Source: Terriglobia bacterium
GTDB taxonomy: Bacteria > Acidobacteriota > Terriglobia > UBA7540
Reading direction: 5' to 3'
NCBI GenBank assembly: GCA_030040515.1
Contig: JASHTO010000390.1
Span: 1-6,054 of the forward strand
Length of the DNA: 6,054 bases
The notes beneath the pieces are model-generated. The model was not told the origin of the DNA and searched no databases. It saw nothing but the letters and a program-made list of their open reading frames with translations. Of the stretch, positions 1 to 5,914 are shown piece by piece. The position numbers were made by a program, and so were the translations under genes. The first letter of the stretch is position 1. Every line of letters begins with the position of its first letter.

Positions 1-885
1 CCGGGTTTCGTGGTTTTACTTTCGGGCGAAAATCAACCCGACGGAGGCAAGTCCTGCTGGGGAAGCGGATTTCTTCCCACGGTTTATCAGGGAGTCGAGT
101 TCCGTTCGCAGGGTGATCCCGTCCTTTTCCTGACGAACCCTGAAGGCGTCTCTCCGGAACAGCGTCGTGATTCGCTGGATGCGCTGAAGGATCTCAATGA
201 AATGAATTTGAAGACCGCAAACGATCCTGAAATATCCACGCGCATCGCCTCCTACGAGATGGCTTATCGAATGCAGACCAGCGTTCCCGAGCTGGCGGAC
301 ATTGCAAAGGAGCCCGAACACATCCACAAGATGTACGGGACCGAACCGGGCAAGAAATCATTTGCCAACAACTGCCTGCTGGCCCGGCGACTGGTGGAAC
401 GCGGTGTGCGCTTTGTGCAGCTCTATCACCGCGGATGGGACACGCACGGAACTTCCGCCAACGGCGACATCGTGCACCGCCTGCCAAAACTGTGCCAGGA
501 AACCGACCAAGCCGCCGCCGCGCTCGTAAAAGACCTGAAGCAGCGCGGGCTGTTGGATTCCACGCTCGTGGTTTGGGGCGGAGAGTTCGGGCGCACGCCG
601 ATGAATGAGGCCCGCAATGAATCGAAATTTCTCGGGCGTGATCATCATCCGCGCGCTTTCTCGATGTGGCTCGCAGGTGGAGGCATTAAGCCTGGCTTGA
701 CTCTGGGACAAACGGACGACTTGGGGTACAACGTGGTTGAGGATCCCATCGACATCCACGATTTGCACGCCACCCTCCTCTACCTGATGGGGATTGACCA
801 CACCAAACTGACGTTTAGGTTCCAGGGCCGCGACTTCCGCCTGACGGATATCTCCGGAAACGTCGTCAAGAAGCTCCTTGCCTAG
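1..885 (+). CDS. DUF1501 family protein, C-terminal part (5' end outside window)
   Basis: The open frame runs from the first base (P-G-F-V-V-L-L-S-G) to TAG at 883-885, giving about 294 residues without a start, so this is the C-terminal portion of a protein usually around 450-490 residues long. Family signatures are visible: a C-LLARRLVERGVRFVQLYH block followed by GWDTH at window positions near 361-447, WGGEFGRTP near 574-600, GRDHHP near 634-651, then AGGGIKPG and DIHDLHATLLYLMGIDH near the end. DUF1501 proteins belong to the alkaline-phosphatase/sulfatase-like fold, and the conserved Asp/His residues in GWDTH and GRDHH are plausible metal ligands. In Planctomycetes, Verrucomicrobia and some Acidobacteria they are often encoded after DUF1549/DUF1553 cytochrome-like genes, which would lie upstream of the window. 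The precise substrate is unknown. The gene lies codirectionally 23 bases before a small zinc-ribbon-like gene. Family assignment is strong; biochemical role is not established. Confidence 0.93.
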   Translation, partial: PGFVVLLSGENQPDGGKSCWGSGFLPTVYQGVEFRSQGDPVLFLTNPEGVSPEQRRDSLDALKDLNEMNLKTANDPEISTRIASYEMAYRMQTSVPELADIAKEPEHIHKMYGTEPGKKSFANNCLLARRLVERGVRFVQLYHRGWDTHGTSANGDIVHRLPKLCQETDQAAAALVKDLKQRGLLDSTLVVWGGEFGRTPMNEARNESKFLGRDHHPRAFSMWLAGGGIKPGLTLGQTDDLGYNVVEDPIDIHDLHATLLYLMGIDHTKLTFRFQGRDFRLTDISGNVVKKLLA

Positions 886-893
886 GCTGCCGC

Positions 894-898
894 AGGAG
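894..898 (+). promoter_or_regulatory. Ribosome-binding site of the CxxC gene
   Basis: AGGAG lies ten bases before the ATG at 909 and supports that start over the ATG at 964 in the neighbouring frame. Confidence 0.6.
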
Positions 899-908
899 TC
901 GTTAATTT

Positions 909-1208
909 ATGGGCGTTCTGAGTCACCTGAAAATCATCAACCGGAAGCACTGGTTCATTTGCCATGCATGCCTGGTGCAAAACAATCACGACTCCGTGCA
1001 TGCACTATTTTTTGAAACCGGTCCTGGAGAAGATTTCATGGGCCGAAGAATGTACCCCTGCCCGCGCTGTTCCAGCACCAACACCCGATCGTTCGAGCAA
1101 CTTAAAAAGGAAGGTTCCGAGCAAGCCCTGTTCGGACTCGAGCGCATCGTCCGGCAACACCCCCGCAGCATATTCGAAATTGAACCGATCAAAACTATCC
1201 AGGGGTAG
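909..1208 (+). CDS. Small hypothetical protein with two CxxC pairs (zinc-ribbon-like)
   Basis: This 99-residue protein matches no named family that I recognise. It has Cys18-x2-Cys21 (ICHAC) and Cys51-x2-Cys54 (PCPRC), 29 residues between the pairs, followed by Ser/Thr-rich S-S-T-N-T. That is the layout of a four-cysteine zinc ribbon or knuckle; His14, His19, His27 and His31 are also nearby. The C-terminal third (about residues 62-92) looks helical and charged, with E-R-I-V-R-Q-H-P. The ATG at 909 is supported by AGGAG at 894-898, ten bases upstream. Codon use looks like real coding sequence. It starts 23 bases after the DUF1501 stop and could be cotranscribed with it, but the functional link is unknown. 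It ends 42 bases before the convergent glnD stop. The overlapping frame at 964-1212 lacks the cysteine pattern and is judged a shadow. Zinc binding and any regulatory role are inference. Confidence 0.72.
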   Translation: MGVLSHLKIINRKHWFICHACLVQNNHDSVHALFFETGPGEDFMGRRMYPCPRCSSTNTRSFEQLKKEGSEQALFGLERIVRQHPRSIFEIEPIKTIQG

Positions 1209-1211
1209 GTA

Positions 1212-1245
1212 GGGTGAGGGCTTGCAGCCTTTCGGTAAGACACCC
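1212..1245. terminator. Weak possible hairpin between convergent genes
   Basis: The 42-base gap between the CxxC gene and glnD contains GGGTG (1212-1216) pairing with CACCC (1241-1245), and inside it CTTGC (1221-1225) pairing with GTAAG (1235-1239, one G-T wobble). The two stems are separated by an unequal internal loop (AGGG against A). There is no T-run on either side, so it does not meet the usual description of an intrinsic terminator. Its position between two convergent stop codons is the main argument for a bidirectional termination role. Confidence 0.25.
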
Positions 1246-1250
1246 CGCAA

Positions 1251-3911
1251 TCACAATCTTTGCCGTAAGGTCTCTCCTAACGCTTTCCGTGCAGCCTCAT
1301 CGAGCTTGGCGCCATGGGCTGTCAGGTAGAATACGTCAATGGCGCGTTGCCCTTCCGTGTCAATCAATGCGACTTCAATGTTGCACCCTTGGTCCGCAAG
1401 GACGGAACTAATATCGAAGAGCAAGCCGGGCCGGTCCTGTGCGACCAGCTCGAGAAGCGTACTGTGGGATGAGCTCTGGCTGTCAAACCTTACACGCGTG
1501 GAAACCTCAACCTTCGGACGCGTCTCCGCTTCCGCCCGGACCCTGCCACTAATGAGTTTTTGCAGGTTCAAATCTCCCTTGAGAACATCCTTCAGGTTTT
1601 GAGTGAAGCGATCCTTTTCCGAAGGATTCAGCTCCAGGGTGCGGTGAAGATCCACAAAGTTGAACGTGTCCAGAATAATTCCCGCGGCATTGGCGAAAGC
1701 CTCGGCCTTGACGATGCTCATCCCCCACGCGGCCAGCGTGCCGGTAATGGAAGCAAACAGGTACGGACGGTCCGCAGTGACAACGACCAGCTCAAATCGT
1801 TCGTTGCGCGCCTCGAGCTCCACCCCGATGGGTTCGCTGCCCAGGCGGCGGGCCAATTCAAAGTGCCCGGCGATTTGCGATGCCGTGTGCATAGCCGTGT
1901 AGCGCCTCGGGAATCCGTCCAGGAATGCGCGCAACTCCTCAACGCTTGCGGCGGACTGAAGCGCTGTAAGTACCTGACCTAATTCCTCCGACGGAGCGGC
2001 GCCCATGCTCACCCTTTCATCATCAACGCTCCGCGTCAGGAAATTGGCGGTGGCAGCATAAAGCTGCCACAGGAGTTCCGCTTTCCACGGCGTCAATGCT
2101 TCGGGATTAACCGCGTGGATGTCTGCATAAGTGAGCAGGCAGAGCATTTTCAGCCGTTCGGTTGTCCCCACCACTTTGGCAAAATCCCGCACGGTCTCAG
2201 GGTCAAAGACGTCGCGCCGCTGCGACGCCGCGGACATCTCCAGGTGGCTGGCGATAAGAAATTGAACGGTTTCCCAGTCCGCTTCTGAAAGCCCCAGGCG
2301 AGATTGAATTCCTTCCAGTGCTTGCAGGCTTCCTACAATGTGGTCACCCAGTTCTGGAAAACCTTTTCCGACGTCATGAAAGAGGAGTGTTAAGTACAAA
2401 AGCTCCGGCTGCTCGATTTCGGATAGAATTTCCCCAAACTTTCTCATCCACACCCCCCCGGCTTCAGGAGATTGAGCGTTAACGGGCTGCGACTTCGTCC
2501 TGAGAAGTCGATGAAGGTATTCGAGGGTCATGAAGGAGTGTTCATCAACTGTGTAACGATGGTAGAAGTCCCGGATTACGAGGGAGTCGATGGCATGAAA
2601 TTCCGGAAAGAATCGAGTAAGCGCGCCTAACCGGTGCATTTGCCGGAGGGCTTCCGCTGCGTAGGGCAGAATCAGGATCCGCCTGAAATGCTCCCAAAGC
2701 TGCGGCGGATCGACCATCGCGCCACCCGCACGCGGGAGCTCCGCTTCCACCTGCTTTTCGGTTTCGCGGCTCAGGGGGAGGCCGTGACGCGCCACCATTT
2801 CGAACAGGCGCAGCACCAATAACGGGTCCTCCGCAAACGCCGTGGGATGCCGGGCAAAGATACGTCCCCGGATAACGGAGAAATCGGCATTTGACAAACG
2901 CGATCGCCAGTCCTGATACAGGGCAAACAGGGCGGAACGAGCTGGCGCAGATTCATCTACCAGTTGGGAGGTGAGTTGTTGGATCGCCCTCGCCTGTTGG
3001 AAATAGATTCGCATCCAATCCGCTGCGTCCAGATTTTCGCCCGGCCGCACGCCAACGCCTTGGGCAGCGGCTTTTGCCTGCGCGTCATAACTCAGTTGAT
3101 TGTCGTCTCGCCCGTAGAGGTAATGAAGGAAACAGCGAGCGTCGGCGAGGAATGTGAATGCCCGCCGGGCCGCCTCGCGGTCGCGCTCCGGCCACAATTC
3201 TTCAGGCGGCCTCCATTCCCCGCTCTTTTCCAACTCTTCGATGCGCGCCAGCCAGCGGCAAACATGAAAATCGCGCAGGCAGCCGGGGGTATCCTTGAGG
3301 TTGGGCTCCAGGTGAAAGATCGTATTCCCATATTTAGCCTGGCGCTGCGCCATGAGGTCGATCAAATTGCGCACCAGATCCTGCTTGTCCCTCGCAACCA
3401 TGCGGGGAATCACCGATCGGCGCAGGCGGGTATAAAGTTCCGCGTCTCCCGCCAGAAATCGCACGTCGAGCAACGAAACATTAAACTCCAGATTGTCGCG
3501 ATAAAGGCGGCCACACTCCGCCAGCGTGTGCGCGCTGTTTCCCACCTTCAATCGAAGGTCCCAGAGCATGCGCAGGAGGGCCGCGAAGGCCTCGTTTATT
3601 TTTGGCGATGGGTTGGAATCCCCGGACAAAAGAAGCAGATCAACATCCGAATGCGGAAAGAGCTCTCGCCGGCCGTATCCACCGAGGGCCAGCAAACAAA
3701 GGTGCGGGGGCGCTTGCGATTCTACCCCAATAAACTCTCGAAACAGCCGGTCCACTAGAGCGTCAACCAAGTCCGACCGTGCGCGCAACACGGCGGTCCC
3801 TGCCTTTGTGTTCTCAAAGGATTTATGAATTTGCTGCGAGTGTTCGGCGTAATAATCCGTCAAATCGTGGAGAGCAAGCGGCGAAGAACCAGAGATTGGG
3901 GGTAGTGACAT
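1251..3911 (-). CDS. glnD: Bifunctional PII nucleotidyltransferase / nucleotidyl-removing enzyme GlnD
   Basis: GlnD is the cytoplasmic glutamine sensor that uridylylates PII (adenylylates it in actinobacteria) when glutamine is low and removes the group when glutamine is high. At 886 residues it is nearly the length of the E. coli enzyme (890). Domains in order: an N-terminal nucleotidyltransferase with G77-G-Y-G-R-R-E-L and metal-binding D89-V-D91; the GlnD helical linker region, about 170-330; an HD phosphohydrolase domain with H458, H512-D513 (FHDVGKG), H556 and D597; then two ACT domains, about 706-780 and 817-886, with V-T-A-D-R-P and V-A-Q-D-R-P-G-L motifs that bind glutamine in this family. 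All catalytic motifs are intact. ATG at 3911 is the natural start, but its ribosome site is weak (GGTGA at 3925-3929, 13 bases away). It follows the PII gene by 98 bases and is last in the cluster. Whether it transfers UMP or AMP cannot be read from the sequence. Confidence 0.97.
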   Translation of the reverse strand: MSLPPISGSSPLALHDLTDYYAEHSQQIHKSFENTKAGTAVLRARSDLVDALVDRLFREFIGVESQAPPHLCLLALGGYGRRELFPHSDVDLLLLSGDSNPSPKINEAFAALLRMLWDLRLKVGNSAHTLAECGRLYRDNLEFNVSLLDVRFLAGDAELYTRLRRSVIPRMVARDKQDLVRNLIDLMAQRQAKYGNTIFHLEPNLKDTPGCLRDFHVCRWLARIEELEKSGEWRPPEELWPERDREAARRAFTFLADARCFLHYLYGRDDNQLSYDAQAKAAAQGVGVRPGENLDAADWMRIYFQQARAIQQLTSQLVDESAPARSALFALYQDWRSRLSNADFSVIRGRIFARHPTAFAEDPLLVLRLFEMVARHGLPLSRETEKQVEAELPRAGGAMVDPPQLWEHFRRILILPYAAEALRQMHRLGALTRFFPEFHAIDSLVIRDFYHRYTVDEHSFMTLEYLHRLLRTKSQPVNAQSPEAGGVWMRKFGEILSEIEQPELLYLTLLFHDVGKGFPELGDHIVGSLQALEGIQSRLGLSEADWETVQFLIASHLEMSAASQRRDVFDPETVRDFAKVVGTTERLKMLCLLTYADIHAVNPEALTPWKAELLWQLYAATANFLTRSVDDERVSMGAAPSEELGQVLTALQSAASVEELRAFLDGFPRRYTAMHTASQIAGHFELARRLGSEPIGVELEARNERFELVVVTADRPYLFASITGTLAAWGMSIVKAEAFANAAGIILDTFNFVDLHRTLELNPSEKDRFTQNLKDVLKGDLNLQKLISGRVRAEAETRPKVEVSTRVRFDSQSSSHSTLLELVAQDRPGLLFDISSVLADQGCNIEVALIDTEGQRAIDVFYLTAHGAKLDEAARKALGETLRQRL

Positions 3912-3961
3912 GAGAAATGATCCGTCACCGGTCCAGGTATGAGCAGTTATGGAAGTAAGTC

Positions 3962-4009
3962 AGGTCAAGGGCAGTGACGTTTTACCGTTTAGCTTTCACG
4001 CTTTGACCT
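3962..4009 (-). repeat. Imperfect inverted repeat directly after the PII stop codon
   Basis: Read on the minus strand, AGGTCAA (4009-4003) begins at the base after the glnK TGA and pairs perfectly with TTGACCT (3968-3962). Inside it, GC plus GTGA (4001-3996) can pair with TCAC (3977-3974) plus GC (3972-3971), leaving one bulged base at 3973. The apical loop is about 18 bases. The total is roughly 13 base pairs with small interruptions. No U-tract follows the 3' arm, so the sequence does not look like a standard intrinsic terminator. It could be an mRNA stabiliser, a processing site or a partial attenuator between glnK and glnD. The pairing is seen directly; function is inference. Confidence 0.55.
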
Positions 4010-4348
4010 TCAGAGCGCCGACTCACCGCGGTCTTCATTTCGGATGCGAATCGCCTCGTCCACCTTGGTCACAAAAATTTTCCCATCGCCGATCTTGCCG
4101 GTTCTGGCGGCGCGCAAAATTGCCTGCACAGCGGGCGCCTCACGGTCGTCAGAAACCACCATTTCCACTTTGATTTTTGGCAAAAGATCCACGGTATATT
4201 CGCTGCCTCTGTAAACCTCAGTATGTCCCTTCTGGCGGCCGTGTCCGCGCACTTCCGAGACGGTCATGCCTTCCACGCCGACCTCCTGGAGCGCGCTTTT
4301 CACCGCGTCAAATCGCGAGGGCTGAACGATGGCTTCAATTTTTTTCAT
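4010..4348 (-). CDS. glnK: PII nitrogen-regulatory protein (GlnK/GlnB type)
   Basis: This 112-residue protein is the cytoplasmic trimeric PII signal transducer, which binds ATP/ADP and 2-oxoglutarate and controls partner proteins. Its length and numbering match E. coli PII without gaps. The T-loop has Q39, Y46 and the modification site Y51 within R-G-S-E-Y-T, and K58. The B-loop is T83-G-K-I-G-D-G-K90, and the C-loop has R101 and R103 in A-I-R-I-R. Y51 is the residue modified by GlnD, encoded next in the cluster. Ser49 is also present, the residue phosphorylated in cyanobacterial PII, but that alone does not show phosphorylation here. The start is supported by AAAGGA at 4358-4363. Linkage to amtB favours the GlnK role (blocking AmtB), so I use glnK; glnB would be an equally valid name by sequence alone. 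Inverted repeats lie just before and just after the gene. Confidence 0.97.
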   Translation of the reverse strand: MKKIEAIVQPSRFDAVKSALQEVGVEGMTVSEVRGHGRQKGHTEVYRGSEYTVDLLPKIKVEMVVSDDREAPAVQAILRAARTGKIGDGKIFVTKVDEAIRIRNEDRGESAL

Positions 4349-4357
4349 GGCGCATTG

Positions 4358-4363
4358 TCCTTT
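4358..4363 (-). promoter_or_regulatory. glnK: Ribosome-binding site of the PII gene
   Basis: On the minus strand AAAGGA lies nine bases before the ATG at 4348-4346. It is only nine bases from the foot of the 4373-4443 inverted repeat, close enough for that structure to affect ribosome access. Confidence 0.65.
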
Positions 4364-4372
4364 ATGGTGTCA

Positions 4373-4443
4373 GCAGGCGCTGGATAACAGAGGTCACGCG
4401 AGGCGACATCGCTGCGAGCCACGCTGCCCTGTTAAGCGCCGGC
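4373..4443 (-). repeat. Long imperfect inverted repeat between amtB and the PII gene
   Basis: On the minus strand GGCGCTTAACAG (4440-4429) pairs with CTGTTA (4390-4385) and AGCGCC (4381-4376), with a three-base bulge at 4382-4384. All 12 base pairs are Watson-Crick. Two further G-C/C-G pairs lie outside a single mismatch, at 4373-4374 with 4442-4443. The loop of about 38 bases (4391-4428) is itself GC-rich and contains GCGA/TCGC complementarity. The element occupies most of the 108-base spacer. No U-tract follows it, which argues against a classical terminator. A perfectly matched 12-mer at this distance is unlikely by chance, but a role in processing, stability or differential expression of glnK is inference. 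Confidence 0.6.
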
Positions 4444-4456
4444 AATCATCAATTCT

Positions 4457-5899
4457 TTAGGCTTCGAAATTGTATCCCTCTTCCCCGTGCTGGGACAAAT
4501 CCAAGCCCTGGATTTCCTGTTCCTCGGTGACTCGCAGACCCACGAGCGAATCCACAACTTTGAGAATCACCAGCGTTCCCACGATTCCCAGGCCCCAGGC
4601 GATGGCAACACCGAAAAGCTGATTTAGAATCTGGCCGGCGTGTCCATCGATCAGTCCCACTGCCGTCGCCACTCCTTGTGCATTCTTGAAAACAGGATTG
4701 ATGGCTTTGGCGGCAAAAACACCCGTTAGGAGCGCGCCCAGCGTGCCTCCCGCCCCATGCACGCCAAAGACATCCAGCGAATCATCATACCCGAACTTGC
4801 TTTTAACTCGCGTGACCATTTGATAGCAGGCCACTCCCGCGATGACGCCAATCGCCAGGGCGGACATCGGTCCCACAAAACCCGCAGCGGGAGTAATGGC
4901 CACAAGGCCGGCAACGGCTCCGGAAATTGCGCCCAGCACGCTGGCCTTGCCCGTACGAATCCATTCGGCGGCGGCCCAGCCCAGCGCGGCCGCCGCGGCG
5001 GCGAAGTGGGTGGCCACGAATGCGCTGGTGGCCAGGCTTCCCGCCGCCAGCGCACTGCCCGCATTAAAACCAAACCATCCCACCCAGAGCAGACATGCAC
5101 CGATCAGGCTCAGCACCACGCTGTGCGGAGGCATGGCCTCCTTGGGAAACCCTACCCTCTTCCCCAAGTACAACGCGCAGACAAGCGCGGATATTCCCGA
5201 CGTCACATGCACCACCGTGCCACCGGCAAAATCCAGCGTCGGGATGGCTCCCACTGTGGCGTTCAGCAGGCCGTCTTTCCCCCAAACCATGTGCGCCATG
5301 GGATCATAAACGATGATCGTCCAGAGCACCATGAAGAGCAGCATCGCCTTGAACTTCATGCGCTCCGCGAACGCGCCCGTGATCAAGGCGGGAGTGATGA
5401 TGGCGAACATGAGCTGGTACACCATGAACGTCTGCTGCGGAATCGTCGCCGCATAATCAGGGTCGGGAGCGGCACCTACACCGCGTAAGAAAAGGTAATC
5501 GAGGTTGCCGATGAAGCGACTCCCCGCATGAAAGACCAGGCTGTAACCGAAGAACGCCCACAAGACCGTGACCACCCCCATCATAATGAAACTCTGCATC
5601 ATGGTGGCCAGCACGTTCTTCTTGCGCACCAGGCCTCCGTAGAACAGCGCCAGACCAAGCCCCGTCATCATCAGCACCAGCGCGGCGCACACCAGCATCC
5701 AGGCATTATCGCCGGCCGTGCGAGCGTCTGCCGCTTGCTGTTCGAGCGCGCTGATTCGCGACTGAATATCCTGCGACGCTGTGGCTCCAGCGGCAGGCAG
5801 CGGCCTGCTCATTGAAGGTGCCTGAGCAAAACCTGCGGGCGCCAGCAGGATAAAAGTTACAGTCAGGCCCACTAATATTCGCAATATTCTCCGTTGCAT
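4457..5899 (-). CDS. amtB: Ammonium transporter AmtB with N-terminal signal peptide
   Basis: This 480-residue inner-membrane protein conducts ammonium/ammonia as a trimer. Residues 1-25 form a signal peptide (R-R, hydrophobic core, probable cut after G-F-A). Residues 41-64 are a short polar, heptad-like segment (I45, I49, L52, A56), and eleven membrane helices follow from about residue 66. Functional residues line up with E. coli AmtB: F165 (F107), W206 (W148), D223 (D160), twin histidines H231 and H381 (H168, H318), W275-F-G-F278 and S282 (W212, F215, S219). The cytoplasmic tail ends in L-R-V-T-E-E and G-L-D-L-S-Q-H-G-E-E, the conserved part needed for gating by PII, whose gene follows 108 bases downstream. 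The start is supported by purine-rich sequence up to the ATG; starting at Met30 would remove the signal peptide and is unlikely. It is the first gene of the cluster and is expected to be induced under nitrogen limitation. Confidence 0.97.
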   Translation of the reverse strand: MQRRILRILVGLTVTFILLAPAGFAQAPSMSRPLPAAGATASQDIQSRISALEQQAADARTAGDNAWMLVCAALVLMMTGLGLALFYGGLVRKKNVLATMMQSFIMMGVVTVLWAFFGYSLVFHAGSRFIGNLDYLFLRGVGAAPDPDYAATIPQQTFMVYQLMFAIITPALITGAFAERMKFKAMLLFMVLWTIIVYDPMAHMVWGKDGLLNATVGAIPTLDFAGGTVVHVTSGISALVCALYLGKRVGFPKEAMPPHSVVLSLIGACLLWVGWFGFNAGSALAAGSLATSAFVATHFAAAAAALGWAAAEWIRTGKASVLGAISGAVAGLVAITPAAGFVGPMSALAIGVIAGVACYQMVTRVKSKFGYDDSLDVFGVHGAGGTLGALLTGVFAAKAINPVFKNAQGVATAVGLIDGHAGQILNQLFGVAIAWGLGIVGTLVILKVVDSLVGLRVTEEQEIQGLDLSQHGEEGYNFEA

Positions 5900-5914
5900 C
5901 TCCTTTTCTCCCCC
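5900..5914 (-). promoter_or_regulatory. amtB: Double Shine-Dalgarno-like tract before amtB
   Basis: The 15 bases before the amtB ATG contain two candidate anti-16S pairing sites. GGGGGAG at 5914-5908 has a usable eight-base spacer. AAGGAG at 5905-5900 touches the ATG and is too close to serve it. The first probably supports initiation at 5899; the second could compete for 30S binding or serve the in-frame TTG at codon 6. Confidence 0.55.

Noticed and set aside
1..1208. A novel system joining DUF1501, the CxxC protein and the nitrogen genes
   Set aside because: The two groups are convergent with a 42-base gap, so they are not one operon, and nothing in the sequences links their functions.
964..1212. 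82-codon frame overlapping the CxxC gene
   Set aside because: It has no good ribosome site, lacks the paired cysteine pattern and overlaps the better supported frame almost completely.
2964..3758. 264-codon plus-strand open frame opposite glnD
   Set aside because: It lies fully antisense to the conserved nucleotidyltransferase and linker regions of GlnD, and its product has no recognisable domain. GC-rich antisense frames of this size are common.
3931..3968. TTGACC on the minus strand as a -35 box for a separate glnD promoter
   Set aside because: No acceptable -10 hexamer occurs at 16-18 bases; the TTGACC is better explained as one arm of the inverted repeat.
4757..5488. 243-codon plus-strand open frame opposite amtB
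   Set aside because: It is antisense to strongly conserved AmtB helices, and its composition (rich in Arg, His, Gln, Gly) is that of a reverse-strand shadow.
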